Below are positions 36,606 to 47,696 of a DNA stretch of 64,000 bases, one piece after another. The stretch is taken from the NCBI GenBank assembly GCA_907165135.1, contig OU015569.1, forward strand, positions 186,001 to 250,000, written 5' to 3'. The notes under the pieces are model-generated. The model saw only the letters and a list, made by a program, of their open reading frames with translations. It searched no databases and was not told the origin of the DNA. The translations under genes and the position numbers were made by a program. Position 1 is the first letter of the stretch, and every line of letters starts with the position of its first letter. Source of the DNA: Oikopleura dioica. Lineage: Eukaryota > Chordata > Appendicularia > Copelata > Oikopleuridae.

Positions 36606-39600
36606 AATTGAGTTTGCGATTACCTTCCTTATCAAAATTGAGACGAATAACTTTGTGGTGCGGCGCCTTTTTGGATGCAGTGAAAGTCGACTACGACATC
36701 AAACTAGGAATCGGCTCGCAAAAGCACGGAACCGGCCGAGACCACCAAAGGTTTCTCTTTTTCCTCCTTTTTTCCCTTAATTTTTTGATTGAAGACAAAA
36801 CGTTCACATTCATCAAGGCGATCATGTGCAGCAGGTAACGGGAAAGACATGCGACTTCTACGGGCAAGTGATTTTGACAGGAAGGGACGCGATGAGTTAA
36901 TTCTTTTTCTTCCTTCGACCAGTTCAAAAGGATTAACCTGGCTGGCAGCGAGTTATCACGTCACGGCAGAGGTTCGCATTCACACCGAGCAGGGACGCGT
37001 CTACGGCCCTTTCGGCAACTACGACGAGCCAGAACGGTAAGGAACAACTATCAGAGCTCTTCCACGGGCGTTTATGGCAGTTCGATAAATTTTTATTGAA
37101 GCGCCCAATCATGCGCTAGTGAGAATTTAACCCATCGTTGGTGACTTGTAAAAAATAGAAAGAGGACTTTGAACTTGATTTACACTTGTAACAAGCAAAG
37201 TAGGCCAATTCTCTCTCTTTCTCCCTATCTGATGTCGGAACAAGGATAGTTCGGTCTGCGGCCGATTGTTATCGCTGAAAAAATACAGGTGGATTTGATG
37301 CGTAAAACGCCAATATAAAGGGAAAAATTGAGGAATTTCCATAGTTTTAAAAATGAAACAATATCATTCGGAAGCATATCGGCTTGTTGGTCCACCCATC
37401 GGTTAGAAGATATGATAATTAAAATATTTAAGTTCTTCTTTGTCTACTTTTAACATGCTCCAACAAAATGAATCTTAACCTATCAACGATGTATATGTCA
37501 CACGGGAAAATGGTAGTTATCACTTTTTCTGAAATTTTCACTGTAGGCATAATTTGACCCGCTGATTCCAAAAATACAAAAATCAGAGGCGCTGGTCAAA
37601 GTTTTGGTGGTGCGGCGCGCGCTGTCTTGACGCATTTGGTGCAAGGGTGATTTTTCAGTGAAAATTTCCCAAAATAGTTTTCTATAGGTTTTTGAACATG
37701 GTGAACACGATACTCATAGTTATTTTGGCTAAATAAGAGTTATTATTAAACATCTGTATCTTACAACATATCATATGTTACATATGCGACTCTGAATTCT
37801 CTGGAAAAAATAAGAATAGTCTGCTTTGACTTCTTTGTTAAATCTCTGAAAGTTTGGATTCCTTCTCCCGAAGGAATATGCTCTTTTACTTTTGTTAATC
37901 TTGACCCTTGTTGCAAACCGATGTTCAGAAACTAATTGACAATTAGCTTTTTTCGGAATTTTCGATGGTAAGTCACATTATTTACAATGAAATTATCATA
38001 TTGGAATCGGAAATCTCCCAATAATTGCATCGAACCACTTTATTTCGTCACCTTCCACAGAAAGGTTCGGACTGCTCTCCGGGGGAGTGAGTAAATATGC
38101 GCGTTTTCAGCCCAGGCGGTGACCCCGTGCGCGACTCCAGCGCCCGCGCAATGCCAGAAAGTTCTAGTTAAATGCAGATTTCCGGGTGTCCTACCAGATC
38201 CTGCTATTCCAAAATTTGAGAGGTGATTACTAAGTGCCTAAAGTTTATCATATTCGAAAATGAAGAGTGTGCTAAAGTGTGATCAGTGTTTGGGAGGCGA
38301 TTTTCCGAAAAAATTCCCCGATTTTCGCCATTTTTCAACATTAACTTAAATTATAATTCTAAATTATTAATGTACACCTTCGATTTGGTACTATCTGTGA
38401 GTTTCATGAAAAAATATAGACAAATAGTGAAGATAAAAATCGCGGTGAGAAGGCGTTCCGAGCCCCGCGCGCTCCCGTGAAAAACCCTATATATGTGACT
38501 TCGCTGGTATGAATATTGAAATAAATTGTTTCATATAATCTTTTAAATATTTCTTGTCGATTTGCAAGTGGTCTGTTCTGAGTTCGATTCTTATCACTGT
38601 GAAATCAAGTTGATTTTGGGCCTCAGCACGTGACTCCATGGCACATAAAACACCCAGAATCGACAATTTTTTTATCTAAAAAATTTTATTCTACAAAATG
38701 AAACAATTATTGAACAATTCGTGAAATGACTTATTAAGAAAATTTTGCTAAAATGAAACTTTTAAATTGGAACACCTTAGATTCGACATGTGAGACTAAG
38801 ATTCAATCTGAGAAATACACAATCGAATACTTCATGATCTAATAAATGAGCCCGAAAAATTCCAAGTCGTTTTGTTCCTCACAAACAGTCCAAATTATCT
38901 CTTATAAACCAAATTCTAGTGAGCTGACTCCCTTCGCAGTCGGCGGCCCCCACTGCCGCTTGCAATATCTCGACGGCAAGTGCGAGCGCAACGACAAAGA
39001 AGAGTGGATCACCCAGCTCGGCTTCAACTGGGAATTCTTGCTCGAAGACGAAAGCTACTACACTGGCATGTCTACCTTTTCCTCGCGAGCGCCTTCCAGT
39101 TTTCAGATGGATTTGCTCGGAGACAACACGACGAAGAAGGGACTTTATCAGTGCATCAGCACCACTTCCGTCGGAAATCTGAGCCACTCGGAAGAAAGCA
39201 GCCTCAATCAAAGGTTCAAAAAGCCACCCATATTATTCTATGAATTCTAGTGATCCGAAAATGCTGGCGGAAATGCTGCTAAAACAGATCCGCTGCGAGG
39301 GCCAGCAAATCCGCCAAGACATAGAGCGACACAAACAGAACTACCTCTCCATAAGCAACAACCCTCAAAGCAGCCCCCTCAAAGCAGATCTCAACAGCAA
39401 AGCTCCAATCTGCAAGCTTTGCCTCCAAGTCGACGGCGCCAAAGTCGCTCTCATATGCCAAGGCTGCCAATTTTCAATTTTCACAATTTTCATCAATTTT
39501 AAAATGTAAATTTTTGCCAACCTTGAAAACAGCGGTCACATAATCTGCCGGAGCTGCTACGATGATTTGCAAATGAGCGACTGTACTAAATGCGGAAGAA

Positions 39601-39635
39601 CGATAGACAGACAAAAATCTATTCTGCTGAAATAA
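36606..39635 (+). CDS. Jacalin-like lectin domain plus C-terminal RING finger protein (5' end not found)
   Basis: Exons 36606-36750, 36795-36867, 36972-37036, 38920-39213, 39251-39466, 39533-39635 (TAA); all phases close. The first four carry a jacalin-type fold: RRITLWCGAFLDAVKVDYD, KHGTGRD, GKTCDFYGQVRIHTEQGR, then VYGPFGNYDEPE, and a final strand WITQLGFNWEFL. After an acidic linker and a short coil (RQDIERHKQNY) comes a C3HC4-like RING: CKLC, CQGCGHIICRSC, CTKC. This suggests a sugar-binding or innate-type ubiquitin ligase (inference). The 1.9-kb intron at 37037-38919 contains two copies of the TATA module. Intron 39467-39532 (66 nt) has CC and AG ends; no GT is in phase within sensible distance. 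An upstream exon with the first lectin strand should exist. Confidence 0.75.
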
Positions 39636-40179
39636 ATTATTAAAAAAAAAACACGAAGAAATAAGGCTAGTTCGTTCTAAAGTCGATTGTTATCGCAGAG
39701 AAACAGGTGGATTTTAGGCGGCAGCACGTGACCTGGGCATATAAGAGGACTGAAATGCAGGAATCTGTGTACTTAAAAAAAATGAAACAATAGCTTTAAA
39801 AAGTGTTACTACACGATTTGGAATTTTGGGATTTTTAACGCATTTATAAAACCGTCGACTTCGATAAAATGAAACATTATTTCTCCTTTCTCTAATATGA
39901 GCGATAATTTTGCTACAACTACAATAATCGCTTGAAAAACCATTTACCTTGATAAAATGAAACATTTAACTTTTCTGGAATTATAAATCTCGGCATAAAA
40001 TATTATATTAAAAGATAGTTTTGAAAAAGAAAAAGCATTTTATTATGTCTTTTTTGACTTCATGAGTCATAAGTTATGACTCATAACAGTAACATTGTTT
40101 GTATTCGTATAGTCCGCTCTTGATTCGATTTATATTTACAGGGATAGAAGTGTATATCTTGCCGTTTTTTTCTTCTTCC

Positions 40180-40575
40180 TCATTTCTTTGGGCGGCAAAA
40201 CGGGCAAATTTCAGCGGGATCGGACTCGTTTACTTTCGGGTATTTGGTGCGCCAGGAGATAAATTTCCGCTAGAAATAATGATGAAAAATCCACTTTAGA
40301 AAAGGCGCCTTACCCCGCCGTTTTCAAGACTAAGTAGCTCGTGAGTCTCTTCTATGATTTCAGCCTGGCGCTGCTTCATCATCACTAGGAGTAAAAAAAA
40401 CTTTAGCTGTCCATTGTTATTGACCCAATTCGGTTACCTTGAATACAAGCGGTGCACAAGATGTGGCTGCAGGAGAGCTTTTTCCAGGCCATATTGAGAG
40501 TCGCGCATTTCTTGCAAATGGCAGGCCCCGTCACTTCGCGAATCGTCGTCAGTTCGCGGTGCAGAATCGTAATTT
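40180..40575 (-). pseudogene. Truncated duplicate of the small RING gene
   Basis: Exon-like blocks 40575-40438 (RING core CKKC, CSHILCTAC), 40384-40314 and 40269-40180 (CPFCRPKK, TGA) match exons 2-4 of the intact copy at 42.1-42.5 kb almost base for base, with splice sites kept. The first coding exon is missing: similarity stops near 40612, where the sequence jumps to a copy of the lectin-RING exon at 37.0 kb. The RING ligands themselves are intact, so a chimeric transcript is possible. Confidence 0.75.
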
Positions 40576-40612
40576 CTGAAAACAGGCATGAGGCATGAGA
40601 AGCTACCCTCTT

Positions 40613-41500
40613 TAGGACGCGTCTACGGCCCTTTCGGCAACTACTACGAGCCAGAACGGTAAGGAACAAGAATCAGCATAGTTTCCACGGGCGTTTATGG
40701 CAGTTGATTAATTTTTATTCAAGCGCCCAATCATGCGTTAATGAGAATTTAAATTTTTGCTGACTTGAAAAATAGATAGAAATAGGACTTTGAACTTGAT
40801 TTACATGCAAAGTTGGCCAACTCTCTCTCTTCTGAAGTCGGAACAAGGGTAGTTCGGTCTTAGGTCGATAGTTATCGCTGAAAAAAAAACAGGTGGATTT
40901 CACGCATTTCCACATCGCCCGGACTCCGGAGGCCAATATAAAGCCAGAAATTGAGGAATTTCCATAGTTTTAAAAATGAAACAACAGCTACGTAAAGAGC
41001 TCGTTCAATGATGTTATTCTTAAAATGAATCTAGTGAAGAAATATTAGATTCTGTGAACTTTGCATTAGCTCGCTATTTCGTTCAGTAAAAATATTGAAA
41101 TAAATTGTTTCATAAATTGTTAAAATATTTCTCATGCATTCGCAAGTGGTCTGTTCTGAGTTCGATTCTAATCACTGTAAAATCAAGTTGATTTTGGGCC
41201 TCAGCACGTGACTTTGTGGCGCATAAAAAGGCCCAAGTCGAGAATTTTTTATGTGAAAAATTCTTATTCTACAAAATGAAACAATTACCGAGAAATTTGT
41301 AAAATGACTAATGATTAAGAAAATTTTGCTAAAATGAAACTTTTGTAACTCGCCCTCCGAAAAGAATCATAAGTGCAAATAAATGAACTCGAAAAATTCC
41401 AAGTCGTTTTGTTCCTCACAAGTGTCCAAATATCAAGAATTATAACCAAATTTTAAGCCACTCGGAAGAAAGCAGCCTCAATCAAAGGTTCAGAAAGCCA
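40613..41500 (+). repeat. Duplicated fragments of the lectin-RING locus
   Basis: 40613-40985 copies about 37004-37365 (end of the YGPFGNY exon, donor, and intron with a TATA module). 41085-41340 copies about 38500-38760, and 41380-41500 copies the flanks of exon 38920-39213 with its middle deleted (SHSEESSLNQ codons retained at 41457). Only remnants are coding. Confidence 0.75.
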
Positions 41501-42091
41501 TCCAAATTGAGCGTTGTAGAATCAAAAATATCTATCCCTGTAACTCTGATAACTATAAATAAACTTCTATAATATTTTTTCAATAACTATAAATACTATA
41601 TATAACTATATATACTGTATAAATAGATTTCTACAAAAACAATGAATCTCCTGTCAGTTCCTAGGTGGCTTGTTCTGAGTTCGATTCTAATCACTGAAAA
41701 ATCAGGTTGATTTTACGCCTCAGCACCTGACTCTCTGCTACATAAAAATAAGCAGAAAATAAGAGAAACCATCAAAATGAAACTCGTTTATCTCTCTTAT
41801 TTTTACGCAAATCTCTGGCTTTGAAAAAGTATTGAAATGAATCCTTACTGATGAAAGTTTCTTTATTGACACCATTTATAAACTGTTGACTTTTATAAAA
41901 TGAAACATTCGATAATATTTTTCTAATGCATCTATACTATTCAAATAAAATATAATAGAAAGAAAACTTTGGAAAAGAAATAACATTTTATTGTTACGTG
42001 ACAGTATGATTGTTTATTGCGTAAAGTATGTTCTTGATTCGATTTTTATTTACAGGGATAGAAGTGATTATGCATCGCCGTTTTTTGTTTC

Positions 42092-42973
42092 TCATTTCTT
42101 CGGGCGGCAAAAAGGGCAAATTTCAGCGGGGTCGGACTCGTTTACTTTCGGGTATTTTGTGCGCCAGGAGATGAATTTTCGCTAGAAAAATGATAAAAAA
42201 ATCCACTTTAGAAAAGAGTGCCTTACCCCTCCGTTTTCAAGATTTAGTCGCTCGTGAGTCTCTTCTATGATTTCAGCCTGGCGCTGCTTCACCATCACTA
42301 TTAACAACTTTAGCTGTCCATTCGGTATTGACCCAATCCGCTAACCTTGAATACAAGCGGTGCACAAAATGTGGCTGCAGGAGAGCTTTTTCCAGGCCAT
42401 GTTGAGAGTCGCGCATTTCTTGCAAATGGCAGGCCCTGTCACTTCGCGAATCGTCGTCAGTTCGCGGTGCAGAATCGTAATTTCTGAAAACAGGCATTAG
42501 GCATGAGAAGCTACCCTCTTACGCAGCGGATATGTTACCGCAGCTGCTCTTTTTCCAAATGATTGTGCAAAGTTCACTCTTGAATTTTCGCTTTTCAAGA
42601 AAAAATTCTTTCGCTGGTTTTACTCAAAAATTAAGGAGGTTTCCGTCGTAAATGGCGATTTTCAAAGGCGAAAACTAACATATTGACACCCTTATTTTTA
42701 TAATAATTTTTATAAATAAAAAATAAGGGTATCAATATCTAAATCTTCGCCTTTGAAAATCGCCATTTAGAACGGAAACCCCTTAATTTCCAAGTCAAAC
42801 TGACCTTTGCTGAGCTTTCTGATTCCAATCTGAAGCCGTTCAGACTCCGCCGACTGTATTTTCTGCTTTTCTCTGTCCATAATCACCGACATGGGAATGT
42901 AGTCGGGGTAGGAGGCCCGGAGCTCTTGGATTTCATCCTCGGTGTATTCTCGCAGCACGATTTCGCTCGTCAT
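42092..42973 (-). CDS. Small RING-finger protein, intact copy
   Basis: Exons 42973-42805, 42483-42346, 42297-42227, 42181-42092 give 155 residues. An acidic, helical N-terminus (TEDEIQELRASYPDY, EKQKIQSAESERLQ) is followed by a C3HC4 RING: CKKC, then LSCSHILCTACIQ, a 60-residue spacer, and CPFCRPKK at the very C-terminus. The last Cys pair being unusually far away, across two introns, is noteworthy. All introns are GT-AG. The frame stays open upstream of the ATG to an AG 30 nt away, so this exon may be preceded by another or by a trans-spliced leader. Probable E3 ubiquitin ligase (inference from RING). Confidence 0.75.
42629..42787. repeat. Foldback in RING gene intron 1
   Basis: GGTTTCCGTCGTAAATGGCG and its near-complement form arms of about 55 nt; the loop holds GACACCCTTATTTTTATAAT. 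Intronic. Confidence 0.85.
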
Positions 42974-43329
42974 TTTTCGCTTGATTCCGAAAATTTCTTC
43001 AATCTAAAACTTAGCAATTTTCATTACTACTGAAGATTTTAAAGATTCTCAAAACGGGCGATGAAAATTTCAAGTGCCTCTTTTAGCGGCTTGTTTGGAG
43101 CCAATAAAGAACAGAGCGTTCCTATCTCCCAATTATTAGTGGACTTAACTTTTGTCTCTTGGACGTTTTCTCTTACAGTCTACTAGAGTCTACCCTTACT
43201 CCAAATTTGAAGCTAATCATGGAGCAAATAGACTCTCGGGGAGAGTTTTTAACATTTGAAGAGCCTCCAGCGCCAATTCGTCTCGCAAATCAAGAGCAAT
43301 CGACGAAACGAGAAAAAATATCGAAATTA

Positions 43330-43720
43330 AGGGCGTTTCTAGTCTAAAAGTTAATATAAGAGTGACACCCTTATCATTTAAAGTTTGAACTTGATTTTGA
43401 TGAAATAGAAAATAAGGGTCTCACTTTCTTATGGTGTTTTTATATTTAATAGACTCTTCACATTAGAAACACAATAAGAAAGTGATACCCTTTTTTCCTT
43501 GGCCTTTAGCCTATGAGATAATATAAAAGTTTGAACTTCATTCTGATTAACAAAAAATAAGGATCTCACTTTCTTATTGTGTTTTTATCCATCTCAATAT
43601 GTTCTCAATAAACCCTTATTTTTTATTTCATCAAAATGAAGTTCAACCTTTACCTTATCTCTTAGGCTTAAGGCTAAGGAAATAAGGGTGTCACATTCTT
43701 ATATTAACTTGAAGAGAAAA
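43330..43720. repeat. Compound inverted repeats with ACCCTTA motifs
   Basis: Several copies of AGTGACACCCTTAT and GATGAAATAGAAAATAAGGG in both orientations. No coding support between 42974 and 45654. Confidence 0.7.
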
Positions 43721-43756
43721 GCTCGAAGCAAAATTTAGTTTATCATATCTACCCCC

Positions 43757-44098
43757 TTAAGGACCCCCGTCAACAAATTTCCTCAAAAAGTCGAAAATTA
43801 CAAAACAACCGTATTTTGGCTTCTTAGTGTGCCTGGAAGTACAATACGTCATAAAAACTTGTTCGAACCACGTTTTGTCCAATGAAAAGCTGGAATTTTA
43901 GCAAAATTGGGACTTTTTCGTCATTTTTCGTCAAAAATCCAATTTTCAAACGCGATTTTGAGGGTGTTAGAGTCGAGATAGACCCCCAAAAATGAAGCCT
44001 CAAAATCGTTTTTTGACCTGCAGAATCCATTTCCGGGGTCAAAATTATGAGATTCCGAAAATAGATTTTTCGAAAATTGTTGACGGGGGTCCTTAAGT
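43757..44098. repeat. MITE-like element with 20-nt terminal inverted repeats
   Basis: CTTAAGGACCCCCGTCAACA at the left end is mirrored by TGTTGACGGGGGTCCTTAAG at the right. About 340 nt, no coding capacity, intergenic. Confidence 0.85.
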
Positions 44099-44627
44099 GT
44101 TGTTTTACCATGTAAAACTTCACATAACAATTACGGTATCTACTTTATATTCACTCGAAGAGGCCAATAATTTAAAACAGCCTTCTTTAGAATCATCGTA
44201 AATCCTAGTAAATGAAAGAAAAATCCTACAAGAGGAGCTTGGAGTTTAAAATTTCGGGAAATTTCAAATTTCATCATTCTCTATTTCTGCTATTCCAAAA
44301 GGACGGAATTCTCTTTGCTGATAAGACGCTCCACTAATATTGACTTGGTCGAAGAAGAAAAAACGATGATCTATCTTCCTCTGCGGTGCAGTTTGTCGCT
44401 TCTTGTTTGAAAATTTGAATTACTTATTGATTTCAATTAATTGAAATCGTGTGACTCTTCCATTGTCTCGGGGTCTTTGATGCTGCTGAAATTTCCGCTG
44501 CTGCTGGTAAAGTTGGGGAAAATGCTGGTTTCCACCAAGTTTGCTTTTTCTTATTCACCACGTTAGCACTTGAATCGACGCCAATTTCTCCTTTCAAGAA
44601 GAATGATTCGGCTTTTTCGACAGTATG

Positions 44628-44846
44628 AGCTCGCCAGCCTTTGTAGAAACCTGAGTCAGGGTTTCGAAAGAGCTTCAATTGAAAGCCGCGCTGCGGCTCA
44701 GTTTTATAAAATCGCAAAAATTTTTTCAATCTAATTTTAAAACTTGCAAAGCCGCTTCGCGGCTTCGTTTGGAAAAGCCGCTACGCGGCTTTCAATTAAA
44801 GCTCTTTCGAAACCCTGACTCAGGTTTCTACAAAGGTTGGCGAGCA
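44628..44846. repeat. GAGTCAGGG-family foldback
   Basis: GCTCGCCAGCCTTTGTAGAA and its complement with AAGCCGC palindromes between. Intergenic, upstream of PCNA. Confidence 0.85.
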
Positions 44847-45239
44847 TACGGTATGCTGCATACCAGTCGCCAGCTTCTCTCTTTTATGATTTCAAACTGC
44901 GCATTTTCGAATTTACGAAATGTATCGTTGATGAAGTGGCCTGGAAATGAATAAACTTTAGTACAATGTGGAGCCAAGTTCGCATTGTTCGCCGCGGATA
45001 AATTACGGAAACAAACGCGGACGGACAAATACAGATAGACACTGATACAACTGAGGAGAAGACAAATGAGTGGGAAATGAAATCAAGGAGGACTGCGATT
45101 AATGGCTAAGATTTTTAAGGAAAAAGAATGGTGCTTGTCTAAAAATCAATAATTAAGCCAATTATTTGTTATTATAATTATCAATTAATAAAATGATTGC
45201 TTGGATTAAATTACTCTGTTATGATTGATGGGTCAATGC

Positions 45240-45450
45240 CGGAACATTGGCTTTCGATCCGAGAAATAATGTTTTCGAGTCGAAGCACGCGCCGGCCAAT
45301 GAGCGCGCTGATGGAGCGAGTCTCGCAGACCGCTCGCTCGAGAAAGCGCCACTCTCTTGCGCCCGCCCACGCTCGTGCCCGACGCCCACGAGGCCGAATC
45401 CAACTTGCCATTTGCTGAATGCCTCACACGTGCTACTGACATTCTTACTG
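45240..45450 (+). promoter_or_regulatory. CpG-rich PCNA promoter region
   Basis: G+C and CpG rise sharply; CGGCCAATGAGCGCGC holds a CCAAT box. It begins about 400 nt upstream of the PCNA ATG, on the same strand. An acceptor-like TCTTTTTCAG ends at 45628, between the island and the ATG, so the 5' UTR is spliced in cis or trans. The short frames across it are not supported as genes. Confidence 0.5.
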
Positions 45451-45570
45451 ACTTGTCAGACTTTGCTAAAACAGCATTTTTTCAAAAGCTGGAATTCTAG
45501 CTTTTCAAGAGAACTTTCAAAGAGAAAACCGACCCAAAGAGACAACCTTATACTCGATTATTCTTCATAG

Positions 45571-46666
<1,096 letters not shown>

Positions 46667-46782
46667 GAGGAAGATTCTTTCCCTCCCTCGTCCGATTTAT
46701 TTATTTCTTTTCATTTATCAACCAACTGCCCATTTATCTTTCATTTCCATTTATCTTTCAAAAATAAACTTTCAAATATTCA

Positions 46783-46944
46783 AAACTGAGTAGAAAGATC
46801 TGTGTTGGAAGCCTGAGTCAGGGTCTGAGATATCAGCTTCGCCAAAATTACCAATTAAGATGATCTTAATCTATTTATTTTATATTCAAGCTCTTTCCTT
46901 AGTCAGGACCCTGACTCAGGTTTTCTAGACAGGTTCCCCAGATC
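46783..46944. repeat. GAGTCAGGG-family foldback 3' of PCNA
   Basis: AGATCTGTGTTGGAAGCCTG and its near-complement; arms more diverged than most. Starts 15 nt after the PCNA poly(A) signal. The interval 46950-47690 has only repeats. Confidence 0.7.
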
Positions 46945-47398
46945 AATGAGAAAGTGTTCAGTGTTAAAGTTTATTTATTTTAATAATTGTACATTTCGGC
47001 TTATATATCGGTAGTTGTGAGGGAGAGTGATAACAAGCACATGTTAAGGGGTGAGAGAGACTGTAGCGTATTACAGTAATCAGAAGCCTCAACAGAAGCC
47101 TGGCTAAGAAGAAGAAGAATGGAATGTCAAACTTAAAATCGACACTTTTTGCGTAGTAGGTAAAGGTGGTTAGGGCCGAGTGAAAGAGAGGTTGCATCAC
47201 GAATCCACGCGTTTTTTGCGATGAGAAAGAGGGCTGAGCCGAGCGACTTGTCAAGTGCTTGTCGAGTTACAGAAAAGTTAACGGCAAGAATGCGTGTTTT
47301 GTAAGTGTCTCTCTCAAATTGTGCGAGAGACTTATTCAATTATACAATGACAAATACTTGAACTCGCTGACAGAAAACTTGCTCGGCTTGCTACTCTT

Positions 47399-47583
47399 AG
47401 AGCTCGGCAAAAACCTGTGTAGAAAGCTGAGTCAGGTTTTGAAAAAATCGAATGAAGACCCGCGTTGCGGGTTTTAATTAACCAAGCCGCGAGGCGGCTT
47501 CTTTATCAAAAGCCGCTACGCGGCTTTTCATTTAAGCTTTTCAAAACCTGACTCAGGTTTCTACACAGGCTGCCAAGCCCAGA
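47399..47583. repeat. GAGTCAGGG-family foldback
   Basis: AGCTCGGCAAAAACCTGTGT and its complement, with GAAGCCGC/GCGGCTT loop sequence. Confidence 0.8.
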
Positions 47584-47696
47584 ACTAGCGCCTTTGGATC
47601 AATTCTAGTGAGGAATCGACTCGAAAAAGGGAACTCCCTTGCTCATCGCTAGAAATTGCATAAACGCGGATGTCAAGCAAAACAATAGATAGAGGG

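Larger units (their letters stand above)
37243..41785 (+). promoter_or_regulatory. Recurring TATA-containing module, six copies
   Basis: Copies at about 37243-37360, 38566-38700, 39666-39785, 40850-40985, 41143-41282 and 41660-41785 (a seventh, weaker, near 32700). Shared order: a GTTC/GTTCGGTCT start, TCGATTNTTATCNCTGAAA, CAGGTGGATTT, in most copies CAGCACGTGAC (E-box), 10-15 nt later a TATA box (GCATATAAGAGG, GCATAAAAAGG, CAATATAAAGG), and 30-60 nt later AAAATGAAACAAT. Order and spacing suggest functional promoters or small RNA genes, but no transcript can be assigned. The AAAATGAAAC motif alone recurs at least ten times between 37.3 and 41.9 kb. Confidence 0.5.
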
